Below, in pieces: positions 10,023-21,057 of a stretch of 64,000 bases of DNA. Every line of letters starts with the position of its first letter. Position 1 is the stretch's first letter. The DNA comes from Pteria penguin. Taxonomy: Eukaryota; Mollusca; Bivalvia; Pterioida; Pteriidae. Under the pieces are notes generated by a model that saw nothing but the letters and a program-made list of their open reading frames with translations, had not been told where the DNA came from and did no database searches. The translations under genes were made by a program, and so were the position numbers. The stretch is from contig CM068592.1 of assembly GCA_035048485.1 (NCBI GenBank), positions 33,212,501 through 33,276,500 on the forward strand. The letters are read 5' to 3'.

Positions 10023-13000
10023 TCGCTCACAATACCTCTCCGTCTGTCCTGGGCATCTCACAATACCTCTCCGTCTGTCCTGGGCGTCTCACAATACCTC
10101 TCCGTCTGTCCTGGGCGTCTCACAATACCTCTCCGTCTGTCCTGGGCGTTTCACAATACCTCTCCGTCTGTCCTGGGCATCTCACAATACCTCTCCGTCT
10201 GTCCTGGGCGTCTCACAATACCTATCCGTCTGTCCTGGACATCTCACAATACCTCTCCGTCTGTCCTGGGCATCTCACAATATCTCTCCGTCTGTCCTGG
10301 GCGTCTCACAATACCTCTCCGTCTGTCCTGGGCATCTCACAATACCTCTCCGTCTGTCCTGGGCATCTCACAATACCTCTCCGTCTGTCCTGGGCATCTC
10401 ACAATACCTCTCCGTCTGTCCTGGGCGTCTCACAATACCTCTCCGTCTGTCCTGGGCGTCTTACAATACCTTTCCGTCTGTCCTGGGCGTCTCACAATAC
10501 CTCTCCGTATGTCCTGGGCATCTCACAATACCTCTCCGTCTGTGCTGGGCGTCTCACAATACCTCTCCGTCTGTCCTGGGCGTCTTACAATACCTCTCCG
10601 ACTGTCCTGGGCATCTCACAATACCTCTCCGTCTGTCCTGGGTGTCTCACAATACCTCTCCGTCTGTGCTGGGCGTCTCACAATACCTCTCCGTCTGTCC
10701 TGGGCGTCTCACAATACCTCTCCGTCTGTCCTGGGTGTCTCACAATACCTCTCCGTCTGTCCTGGGCGTCTCACAATACCTCTCCGTCTGTCCTGGGCGT
10801 CTCACAATACCTCTCCGTCTGTCCTGGGCATCTCACAATACCTCTCCGTCTGTCCTGGGCATCTCACAATACCTCTCCGTCTGTCCTGGGCGTCTCACAA
10901 TACCTCTCCGTCTGTCCTGGGCGTTTCACAATACCTCTCCGTCTGTCCTGGGCATCTCACAATACCTCTCCGTCTGTCCTGGGCATCTCACAATACCTCT
11001 CCGTCTGTCCTGGGCGTCTCACAATACCTCTCCGTCTGTCCTGGGCGTCTCACAATACCTCTTCGTCTGTCCTGGGCGTCTCACAATACCTCTCCGTCTG
11101 TCCTGGGCGTTTCACAATACCTCTCCGTCTGTCCTGGGCATCTCACAATACCTCTCCGTCTGTCCTGGGCATCTCACAATACCTCTCCGTCTGTCCTGGG
11201 CGTCTCACAATACCTCTCCGTCTGTCCTGGGCGTCTTACAATACCTTTCCGTCTGTCCTGGGCATCTCACAATACCTCTCCGTATGTCCTGGGCATCTCA
11301 CAATACCTCTCCGTCTGTCCTGGGCGTCTCACAATACCTCTCCGTCTGTCCTGGGCATCTCACAATACCTCTCCGTCTGTCCTGGGCATCTCACAATACC
11401 TCTCCGTCTGTCCTGGGCATCTCACAATACCTCTCCGTCTGTCCTGGGCGTCTCACAATACCTCTCCGTCTGTCCTGGGCGTCTTACAATACCTTTCCGT
11501 CTGTCCTGGGCATCTCACAATACCTCTCCGTATGTCCTGGGCATCTCACAATACCTCTCCGTCTGTCCTGGGCGTCTCACAATACCTCTCCGTCTGTGCT
11601 GGGCGTCTCACAATACATCTCCGTCTGTCCTGGGCGTCTCACAATACCTCTCCGACTGTCCTGGGCATCTCACAATACCTCTCCGTCTGTCCTTGGTGTC
11701 TCACAATACCTCTCCGTCTGTGCTGAGCGTCTCACAATACCTCTCCGTCTGTGCTAGGCGTCTCACAATACCTCTCCGTCTGTCCTGGGTGTCTCACAAT
11801 ACCTCTCCGTCTGTCCTGGGCGTCTCACAATACCTCTCCGTCTGTCCTGGGCGTCTCACAATACCTCTCCGTCTGTCCTGGGCGTCTCACAATACCTCTC
11901 CGTCTGTCCTGGGCGTCTTACAATACCTTTCCGTCTGTCCTGGGCATCTCACAATACCTCTCCGTATGTCCTGGGCATCTCACAATACCTCTCCGTCTGT
12001 CCTGGGCGTCTCACAATACCTCTCCGTCTGTGCTGGGCGTCTCACAATACATCTCCGTCTGTCCTGGGCGTCTCACAATACCTCTCCGACTGTCCTGGGC
12101 ATCTCACAATACCTCTCCGTCTGTCCTGGGTGTCTCACAATACCTCTCCGTCTGTGCTGGGCGTCTCACAATACCTCTCCGTCTGTGCTAGGCGTCTCAC
12201 AATACCTCTCCGTCTGTCCTGGGTGTCTCACAATACCTCTCCGTCTGTCCTGGGCGTCTCACAATACCTCTCCGTCTGTCCTGGGCGTCTCACAATACCT
12301 CTCCGTCTGTCCTGGGCGTCTCACAATACCTCTCCGTCTGTCCTGGGCGTCTCACAATACCTCTCCGTCTGTCCTGGGCGTTTCACAATACCTCTCCGTC
12401 TGTCCTGGGCATCTCACAATACCTCTCCGTCTGTCCTGGGCATCTCACAATACCTCTCCGTCTGTCCTGGGCATCTCACAATACCTCTCCGTCTGTCCTG
12501 GGCGTCTCACAATACCTCTCCGTCTGTCCTGGGCGTCTTACATTACCTTTCCGTCTGTCCTGGGCATCTCACAATACCTCTCCGTATGTCCTGGGCATCT
12601 CACAATACCTCTCCGTCTGTCCTGGGCGTCTCACAATACCTCTCCGTCTGTGCTGGGCGTCTCACAATACATCTCCGTCTGTCCTGGGCGTCTCACAATA
12701 CCTCTCCGACTGTCCTGGGCATCTCACAATACCTCTCCGTCTGTCCTTGGTGTCTCACAATACCTCTCCGTCTGTGCTGGGCGTCTCACAATACCTCTCC
12801 GTCTGTGCTAGGCGTCTCACAATACCTCTCCGTCTGTCCTGGGTGTCTCACAATACCTCTCCGTCTGTCCTTGGCGTCTCACAATACCTCTCCGTCTGTC
12901 CTGGGCGTCTCACAATACCTCTCCGTCTGTCCTGGACATCTCACAATACCTCTCCGTCTGTCCTGGGCATCTCACAATACCTCTCCGTCTGTCCTGGGCG

Positions 13001-13037
13001 TCTCACAATACCTCTCCGTCTGTCCTGGGCATCTCAC
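10023..13037. repeat. 31-bp minisatellite, ~97 copies
   Basis: Perfect 31-bp phasing of a unit containing CACAATACCTCTCCGTCTGT followed by CCTGGGC(G/A)TCT. Variants include GTGCTGGGC, CTTACAATACCTTTCC, TATGTCC and GACTGTCC. The unit has no stop in any plus-strand frame, and 31 is not a multiple of 3. Translation therefore cycles through all three frames and gives an artificial 31-residue protein repeat, which accounts for overlapping open frames of 643, 371, 372 and 342 codons. I do not call these genes. Variant monomers such as ACAATACATCTCCG recur at 11610, 12044 and 12664, exactly 14 and 20 units apart, showing multi-unit duplications. Confidence 0.97.
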
Positions 13038-13480
13038 ACTGTTGTGTGCTAACTATGTTTGCTTTCCCTCATTTCCTGCTCAAGACTTCTGGGCCAGGTG
13101 TTGCAGGGTCTTCCTATCCTACTACCTTGAGAGTTCTATAGCAGTGCTCGCCGAGTGATGTTTCTCTAATCTTCTCTAAGGGTATGCCAGATCCAGGTCC
13201 ATTTCCTTTTCTCAATCTGGAGTGATGGTGGAAGCTGGTCTGTGCGTTTCCATAGGTCCTGGCAGCTAATTACGTTTGTCTGCCATATGCTTAGGATACT
13301 TCACAGGCATCTGTTGATAAAGGACTGGACTTGTGTGTCTGAATTTTTAGCTGTAAGCCAAGTCTCAGCTCCATAAAACAACTCAGACTATACATTGGAG
13401 TTGAAGATTCAGTTAAACGCCCATTATCATTCAAGATGTCTGCATTGTGAAGACCTTATCAACACTGATATTCTGCTCCG
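13038..13480 (-). pseudogene. LINE retrotransposon fragment, C-terminal end of ORF2
   Basis: Minus-strand translation, allowing stops and frameshifts, gives blocks typical of the region after the RT domain in RTE/I-type LINEs. They occur in this order: LFYGAETW, QSFINRCL, QDLWKRTDQLP, KRKWTWIWHTLR, RRALL and IGRPCNTW...LEQEM. These recall the LYGAETW, LQSFINTCLRRI, WIGHTLRK and RGRPKNTWRR blocks known from many invertebrate LINEs. The catalytic RT core is absent. In element orientation the 31-bp array begins immediately after its 3' end. Confidence 0.75.
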
Positions 13481-15700
13481 TTTCGAAACTGGCGTGAATG
13501 ATCAGAGTTTTACAGAAACAAAAGTCAATTAAAATGATGGCGTGAAAACATATATCCTTTTATTTGATGTTATTATAAACATAATCGAATAATTTTGTTG
13601 ACATCAGCAAACTCAACCAGACTGTTACTTAGGACGATATAGACGATATATAGCATATTTAATTTAAACAACTGTTTTCTTTTGTTTGTTGTTTTAAACA
13701 GCCTCATATGCTGCGTAAACTTTACATCATTTGGTATAATTTCATAATAATTGGCAATTGTCAAAGGTGTTTTCTGAGCCATACCTATTTTTCATATGAT
13801 ATACAGTTCTTATAGGATGGGCTTCAACTGATCTCAAAGTACTAAAAAATAACGGATATATCCTATATTTGTCCATATCAAAACGAATTTATCATGTGAA
13901 GTGAGACCACGTACCCTATAGGAATGATTTTAATGAAAAAAATTCATGCAGCCGGTAGTCTTTATCAGGATAAACTATAGCATTCAGGGGAGGGGTTTGT
14001 GTACAGATATATGCAGTGTTTACTAACATGATACTTCCACAAAAACAGGATTAGTATTTTCATTGAAAAGGTACAGAATTTTGACCTACAACTAATAATA
14101 TAACAGTAGAATTTTGTAGAAATCTTTATTTCGGTCTTGATTAAGTTGAATTCCAAAGACATGTATCGTCGTTTTTAGCCTTTCGATCTAATTAGAATAG
14201 TTTCTTTTTATATTATCAACGTACCCCATTGTGCAATAAATCAATAGTCACGTTCTACACTCGCATGTCGCCTACGACTGCCTTCGTCAAATTATTGGTT
14301 TGATGCTCACGTTTGTAAAGTTCAGGGACTGTTCATTCACAAATAGCTTTAAAGGACAAGCCTCTTAGGTATTTACATGCGAATGATGTTCCTTTAGAAA
14401 ATTATGTAGTTCATGAAAATTCATTGATGATAGTCCGGGTCTTCAGATTCTTAAAAGTTTTAAATTTTGAAAAAAGTTATAATTAGTAAGTAATATCTGT
14501 CATTCTTATTGCAAGTTAATTATGTAATACATGTACATCATAGAATATAGCAGAAATAACTAAAGATATGATTCATGATTAAAACTTTTTGTCACCATTT
14601 AAGCTGACAGGTTGGTAGGAGAGAGCAGTGCGGGGGCATGCCTCTAGAAGAGAGTAGGAGCTTGGGGACATGTACTAAAAAAGAAAAATAAAAAGTAATA
14701 TATATAAAAGGAAGTACAAGCCTAACATAAAATGATGTTCACGTCGCGTTAACGTGACGTTTGTTATTCCCGTGCGCTCACGAGTGCTGATCACATGCGT
14801 TTGCTGCAACGCAGATTTTCCACGTGAAACACGTTAACGCGCTTGACTGTGAACCACTTGACAATCATGTTCACTTGATACATTCATATATAATAAAGTA
14901 TGATATAACACAGTACCCGGTATAATACTTTATATTATAGATATTTATTTGTGTGTATCACAAACCTGGGATATCAATATATATCATAAACATATTGAAT
15001 CATTTCGTAATCAATTGTTATCTATCCATGCGGTAGGCATCTTGCGGTAGGCATCTGGCTTAAAATATTTATAACATTCTGATGAAATTTATGTAATTTA
15101 TGGAAAATAATAGGGGCAAAAATGACTCTACCTTAGGAATTGAGGCTCAACTCTGTTTCACAAATAACGGTAACATTCCTAGCCATTACTACCATATTGT
15201 TCAAATCAAAACTTAGATTATATCTTCATTTTCTGGATTTTAAAATACATTTTCTGATACTGGACGACAAAAAACGGGAATATCTAGAACACTATGTAAA
15301 CAAAAGTATTAGGTTCGTCATAGATTTGGTTCATTCATGAAACAGATGTCAATTGAATTTGGGACGGAAAATCTCCTTTGATGAATGGTGTCGTGTTAGA
15401 AATCCACCAGGATTAAGATGAATGACCTTAAGATCATTGACGTCTACATTAGACTCTGGACAGGCCAATTAGATCTAAAATTCTTTCCCGACCCTATTTA
15501 GGTCATACAGAAACCGTCAAACTTGATTATTTTACGTTGGTAAATTGGCAACTCTTGGAAAATAAAATATGAAAGGTTTGGGTACAATGATATCGATTAT
15601 CGAAGCAAATATTTCTAATTCTGTTTCCCCTAACAAAAAAATCTTCCTATCAGCCATTTGTTTTCCTGTTTACTTTTAAAATGTGGATGATTAACTAATA
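13481..15700. other. AT-rich DNA, no gene seen
   Basis: Short minus-strand frames at 13573-13782 and 13965-14162 and a plus-strand one at 15140-15340 show no domain or signal peptide. The one distinctive feature is a CpG-rich inverted repeat near 14.74-14.87 kb, listed separately. Confidence 0.5.
14734..14866. repeat. CpG-rich imperfect inverted repeat
   Basis: The left arm contains GTTCAC, then CGCGTTAACGTG (14745-14756). The right arm contains CACGTTAACGCG (14830-14841), then GTGAAC (14849-14854). The 12-bp core arms are perfect complements 73 bp apart. The enclosed segment is rich in CpG and in ACGTG/CACGTG motifs, unlike the AT-rich surroundings. It could be a fold-back element end or a regulatory island. 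Confidence 0.6.
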
Positions 15701-15702
15701 AA

Positions 15703-15775
15703 TTGTAGGTTAATCCAGTGGTAGTATATTGGATATCTCATCTGCAAACACGCGGTCGAACTCGGCTAACTAAAG
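15703..15775 (+). repeat. tRNA-like SINE head (pol III A and B boxes)
   Basis: TAATCCAGTGGTAG (15710-15723) resembles an A box and GGTCGAACTCG (15754-15764) resembles a B box; their ~40-bp spacing fits a tRNA-derived promoter. No complete cloverleaf is evident, so I call it a SINE head or tRNA pseudogene rather than a tRNA. It lies ~80 bp upstream of the 47-bp array. Confidence 0.4.
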
Positions 15776-15849
15776 GTATTGTCTGAATATAGTAGGTATT
15801 ATTACTGCTGTATTGTAAATCAAGGCAACAATTGTTATAATTGTGCTCT

Positions 15850-17268
15850 CATGGTAATGCGTTTACCAAAGTGATAGGTGTTATCACCGTGTACTCACAA
15901 CAAGGTGGTATACCAAAAAGATAGGTGTTATCACCGTGTACTCACAACAACGTGGTATACCAAAGTGATAGGTGTTATCACCGTGTACTCACAACAAGGT
16001 GGTATACCAAAGTGATAGGTGTTATCACCGTGTACTCACAACAAGGTGGTATACCAAAGTGATAGGTGTTATCACCGTGTACTCACAACAAGCTGGTATA
16101 CCAAAGTGATAGGTGTTATCACCGTGTACTCACAACAAGCTGGTATACCAAAGTGATAGGTGTTATCACCGTGTACTCACAACAAGGTGGTATACCAAAG
16201 TGATAGGTGTTATCACCGTGTACTCACAACAAGCTGGTATACCAAAGTGATAGGTGTTATCACCGTGTACTCACAACAAGGTGGTATACCAAAGTGATAG
16301 GTGTTATCACCGTGTACTCACAACAAGGTGGTATACCAAAGTGATAGGTGTTATCACCGTGTACTCACAACAAGCTGGTATACCAAAGTGATAGGTGTTA
16401 TCACCGTGTACTCACAACAAGCTGGTATACCAAAGTGATAGGTGTTATCAACGTGTACTCACAACAAGGTGGTATACCAAGATTTATCACTTTGTGCCCA
16501 TAGTAATGTGATATGCCAAAGTGTTATCACTGTGTACTCACAACAACGTGGTATACCAAGATGTTGTCACTATGCACCCACAACAACGTGGTATACCAAA
16601 GTGATAAGTGTTATCACCGTGTACTCACAACAAGGTGGTATACCAAGATTTATCACTGTGTGCCCATATAATGTGGCACCAAAGTGTTATCACTGTGTAC
16701 TCACAACAACGTGGTATACCAAGATGTTGTCACTATGCACCCACAACAACGTGGTATACCAAAGTGATAGGTGTTATCACCGTGTACTCACAACGGGGTT
16801 GTATACCAAGATTTATCACTTTGTGCCCATAGTAATGTGATATACCAAAGTGTTATCACTGTGTACCAACAGCAACGTGGTATACCAAAGTGTTGTCAAT
16901 ATGCACCAACAACAACGTGGTATACCAAAGTGTTGTCAATATGTACCAACAACAACGCGGTATTTCAAAGTGTTATCACTGTGTACCCACAAAAACATAG
17001 CATACCAAGATGTTATCACTATGTACCAACAACAACGTGGTATATCAAGATGTTATCACTCTATACTCACAGCAGGGTGACATACCTATATGTTACCACT
17101 GTTTACCCAACAACGTGTTATACCTTGGTGTTATCACTGTGTACCCACAACAACGTGGTATACCTAGATCTTATCACTATATACCCTAGGCAACGTGGTA
17201 TACCAAGATGTTATCACTGTGTACCCACGACAATGTGGTTTACCAAGATTATTATTTCGTACCCAGGG
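15850..17268. repeat. 47-bp minisatellite array, homogeneous then degenerate
   Basis: Units of 47 bp: GTGATAGGTGTTATCACCGT, then GTACTCACAACAAGGTGGTA, then TACCAAA. The first ~13 copies (to ~16480) are almost identical, with only GGTGG/GCTGG/CGTGG variation; later copies diverge and vary in length. Each unit carries the inverted repeat GTGATA...TATCAC and the palindrome GGTATACC. Frames of 74-168 codons across it are array artefacts. Confidence 0.95.
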
Positions 17269-17611
17269 CTAAAGTGATGTCGAAATTCGTCGGACTTGTC
17301 GGACAAACAGACATTTTTTATAAATGTCCTTCAAAAAGCCGGAGTGCCGGACCAAATGTCCGATTATCAAACAAGAATCGGTTTTTGTGAACGAGAATAA
17401 CCCGAAACGAGATTAAAAACAATAACAAACACAAAGTCCAATCTCATTGAGCAAAACGCCGAATTATATGCAGCAAGCTAGACAGAGTGGACTTTTCAAC
17501 ACAGTTGCCCGCCGTGGCTTGTTTTCGAAAACAGAGATGACGTGCACCTTCTGTGTATCTTTAAAGAACAGTTCCGATCTAAACAAACCTTCATGCACGC
17601 CATTTGTAAGA
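17269..17611. other. Spacer between two minisatellites, nothing recognised
   Basis: Contains the short frame at 17447-17650, which continues into the 68-bp array and shows no recognisable domain. Confidence 0.5.
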
Positions 17612-17686
17612 TTATGTCAACAGACAGGAACTACACGACATCATGCTTAGTGAGCAGTGAGACTAAGGCAGTCGAATAATAATGTA

Positions 17687-17876
17687 ATAACGTACATTTA
17701 AAAATTTATAAATAATCCTCCATGTAAAGAACAAGGGTCAACAGGTATCGCATATTGAGAGGTCATAAAAATATAAAGGTAAGGTATTGTAAAACACATA
17801 ATGGTATAAAAATATATGCGACATCAACATGACAAACCGTGCTCTGCCAGTCTGAAAGCGAGCTAAGACCCTAGAT
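17687..17876 (-). repeat. PLE-B 3' noncoding fragment inside 68-bp array
   Basis: Matches the PLE-B copy at 32.8 kb closely (AATAATCCTCCATGTAAAGA, GTATCGCATATTGAGAGGTC, CCGTGCTCTGCCAGTCTGAA, GCGAGCTAAGACCCTAGA). It is truncated at both ends and flanked on both sides by 68-bp units. Confidence 0.85.
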
Positions 17877-18090
17877 AATAAAATATATCAACAGACAGTA
17901 ACTACACAATATCATGCTTAGTCAGCAATAGGACTAGGGCAGTCAAATAACAATATCAACAGAATGGAACTAAGGACATCATGCTTAGTCAGCAGTAAGT
18001 CTACGACAGTCAAATAACAATATCAACAGAGAGGAAGTACACGACCTCATGCTTAGTCAGCAATAGGACTAGGGCAGTCAAATATTAATA

Positions 18091-18459
18091 TATATATTTT
18101 CTATATCTATTATAACCACAAGGCCGGTGTCACTGCTGGTGGACTGATAGTACCCGAGGGCATCATAAGTCTAGTTTTCAGTGCTTTTGTACTGACTTAA
18201 AATATATACTTAAAATTTGTTGTCATGAAATTATGTAAATTACTCTAAAACTAAGGAGTATCTCCCTCAGGCATAGCTCTGTCCTTAGATTGAGTCTTTG
18301 GTTCACGTTTTCGGTCATTTTGGTTTAATACTGCTCTTCAAATATTTACATGATATGAGAATTTCAACCATTCGGCTACGAGCATCACTGAAGAGACGTA
18401 AGTTGTCGAAATGCGCATCTGGTGCACAAAATTAAAATGTATATATTTTCTATATCTAT
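18091..18459 (+). mobile_element. Hammerhead-type repeat: one 349-bp unit with 20-bp terminal redundancy
   Basis: A complete unit inserted in the 68-bp array. The same 20 bases, TATATATTTTCTATATCTAT, begin (18091-18110) and end (18440-18459) the insert, so it holds 1.06 units of 349 bp. Near its end is a hammerhead-like core: CTGAAGA (18388-18394), a short stem GAC...GTC, then GAAA (18408-18411), then a TGCGC...GTGCA stem with loop ATCTG. In the classical type-I fold the A of GAAA should face a U before the cleavage site; here it faces C, so self-cleavage may be impaired. There is no protein frame. It resembles non-autonomous, ribozyme-bearing retroelements (retrozyme-like). Confidence 0.75.
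18379..18427 (+). ncRNA. Hammerhead-ribozyme-like motif
   Basis: The conserved CUGANGA and GAAA boxes are both intact (CTGAAGA and GAAA), separated by a short stem-loop, and followed by a 5-bp stem (TGCGC/GTGCA). The base expected to be U at the cleavage junction is C. Homologous motifs in the same repeat family lie at 46400-46440, 46748-46786 and, decayed, at 19061, 48150, 61126 and 63520. Confidence 0.6.
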
Positions 18460-19028
18460 CAACAGACAGGAACTACGAAACATCATGCTTAGTCTGCAAT
18501 AAGACTAGGGTAGTCAAATAACAACATCAACAGACAGGAACTACACGACATCATGCGCAGTCAGCAGTAAGACTAAGGCAGGCAAATAATGATATCAATA
18601 GACAGGAACTACACGACATCATCCTTAGTCAGCAATAAGAATAGGGTAGTCAACAGACCGGAACTACACGACATCATGCTTAGTCAGCAGTAAGGCTAAG
18701 GCAGGCAAATAGTAATATCAATAGACAGGAACTACATGGCATCATGCTTAGTCAGCAATAAGACTAGGGCAGTCAAATAACAATATCAACAGACAGAAAC
18801 TACATGACATCATGCTTAGTCAGCAATAAGACTTGGGTAGTCAAATAACAATATCAACAGACCGGAACTACACGACATCATTCTTAATCAGCAGTAAGGC
18901 TAAGGCAGGCAAATAATAATATCAATAGACAGGAACTATATGGCATCATGCTTAGTCAGCAATAAGACTAGGGCAGTCAAATAACAATATCAATAGACAG
19001 AAACTACACGACATCATGCTTAGTCAGA

Positions 19029-19197
19029 ATAAACATTGAACATATATACCTATTCATTTAGTGCACCATATGCGCAAATCGACAACTTATGTCTCTTTTG
19101 TGATGCTCGTGGCCAAATGATTGGAATTGTCAAAATATATAAATATTTGAAGAGCGGTGTTCAAACCAAAATGACCGAAATGTGAACTAAAGAATCA
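19029..19197 (-). mobile_element. Hammerhead-type repeat fragment
   Basis: Minus-strand partial copy of the 349-bp family, from the region TGGTTT...ACACCGCTCTTCAAATATTT through the ribozyme-like core to just past GGTGCAC. The core is decayed (CACAAAAGA for CTGAAGA, GATT for GAAA). It is flanked by 68-bp minisatellite units. Confidence 0.75.
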
Positions 19198-20285
19198 GTG
19201 AGACTAAGGCAGTCAAATAACAATATCAACAGAGAGGAACTACACGACATCGTGCTTGCTTAGTCAACAGTAAGACTAGAGCAGTGAAATAACAATATCA
19301 ACAGACAGGAACTACACGACATCATGCTTAGTCAGCAGTAAGACTAAAGCAGTCAAATAACAATATCAATAAACAGGAACTACACGGCATCATGCTTAGT
19401 CAGCAGCAAGACTAGGGCAGACAAATAACAATATAAACAGACAGGAACTACACGACATCATGCTTAGTCAGCAGTAAGACTAAGGCAGTCAAATAACAAT
19501 ATCAACAGACAGGAACTACACAACATCATGCTTAGTCAGCAGCAAGACTAGAGCAGTCAAATAACAATATCAACAGACAGGAACTACACGACATCATGCT
19601 TAGTCAGCAGTAAGACTAGGGCAGTCAAATAACATTATCAACAGACAGGAACTACACGACATCATGCTTAGTCAGCAGTAAGACTAGGGCAATCAAATAA
19701 CAACATCAACAGAAATGAACTACACAACATATAATGCGTCAAATAAAAATATCAACCGACAGGAACTTCACGACATCATACTTCGTCAACAGTAAGACTA
19801 GGGCAGTCAAATAACAACATCAACAGACAGGAACTACATGACATCATGCTTAGTCAGCAATAAGACTAGGGCAGTCAAATAACAAAATTAACAGACATTT
19901 ACTACATGACATCCTGCTTACTAAGCAGTAAGAATAAGACAGTCAAATAATAACATCAACAGACAGGAACTACATGGTATCATGCTTAGTCAGCAATAAG
20001 ACTGAGGCAGTCACATAACAATATCAAGGGAAGGAACTACACGACATCCTACTTAGTCAGAAGTAAGACTGGAGCAGCCAAATAACAATATCAACAGACA
20101 GGAACGCCACGATATCATGCTTACTCAGCAATAACACTAAGGCAGTCAAATAACAATATCAGCAGGAAGGAACTACACGACTTCATCCTTAATCAGCAAT
20201 AAGACTAGGGCAGCCAAATAACAATATCAACAGACAGTAACTAAAAGACATCAGACTTAGTAATATCAGCAGACATCATGCTTAG

Positions 20286-20409
20286 TCCTGCCTTAGTCTT
20301 ACTGCTAATTAAGCATGATGTCGTTAATGTCTGTTGATATTGTTATTTTGCTGCCTTAGTCTCACTGCTGACTCAGTATGATGTCGTGTAGTTCCTGTCT
20401 GTTGATATT
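20286..20409. repeat. Inverted block of two 68-bp units
   Basis: Here the plus strand reads CTGCCTTAGTCTTACTGCT...GATGTCG...GTCTGTTGATATT twice, the reverse complement of the surrounding units. Direct orientation resumes at ~20410 (TAAGACTAGGGCAGTCAAA). Confidence 0.9.
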
Positions 20410-21057
20410 TTAAGACTAGGGCAGTCAAAATCAATATCAACAAACAGGAACTGTACGACATCATGCTTAGTCTGCAATGAGACTAAGGCAGTCAAGTAAC
20501 AATATCAGCAGGCAGGAACTACACGACATCATGCTTAGTCAGCAGTAAGACTAGGGCAGTCAGATAACAATATCAACAAACAGGAACTACACGACATCAC
20601 GCTTAGTCAGCAATAGGACTAGGGCAGTCAAATGAGAATATCAACAGACAGTAAATAGAAGACTTCATGCTTAGTAAGCAGTAAGATTAAGGCAGTCAAA
20701 TAACGATATCAACAGACAGGAGCTACAAGACATCATGCGTAGTCAGCAATAAGTCTGGGACAGTGCAATAACAACACCAACAGACAGGAAGTAAAAGACC
20801 TTATCCTTAATCAGCAGTAAGATTAGGACAGTCAAATAGCAATATAACAATAAAAGTTTTGAACCAAGGATTTCATTAGGGGAAATGCTCATACTCCTAT
20901 TGTTCTGTCTCCCCTTTTTCTTTGGGTGAGGGGGTATTATTGGTCTTTTATCTTCGTTTTGTCTTTTTTTTTTCTCGTTTCTATTGCGAAAGTAAAACAC
21001 CTAATACTTCACAGTATGTGCATTTTACGTCTAGCCAAAGATCTGTTTTTGTACAGT

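Larger units (their letters stand above)
17612..20850. repeat. 68-bp minisatellite array with inversion and insertions
   Basis: The unit is 68 bp: ATCAACAGACAGGAACTACA, then CGACATCATGCTTAGTCAGC, then AGTAAGACTAGGGCAGTCAA, then ATAACAAT. Exact 68-bp spacing is visible at 19501, 19569 and 19637. The array is interrupted by a PLE-B fragment (17687-17876), a hammerhead-type repeat on the plus strand (18091-18459) and another on the minus strand (19029-19197). About two units are inverted (20286-20409). No coding potential. Confidence 0.96.

Noticed and set aside
9795..13158. Long open frames (643, 371, 372, 342 codons) as a repetitive secreted or structural protein
   Set aside because: They follow from a stop-free 31-bp unit read through all three frames; several frames are open at once, and no domain, splice context or codon bias supports translation.
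16442..17277. Frames with THNNVVYQ-type repeats
   Set aside because: Translation of the 47-bp minisatellite; overlapping frames, no domain.
15850..20850. CRISPR-like arrays (regular repeats)
   Set aside because: The whole unit is conserved, with no unique spacers, and the context is a eukaryotic genome full of retroelements; these are minisatellites.
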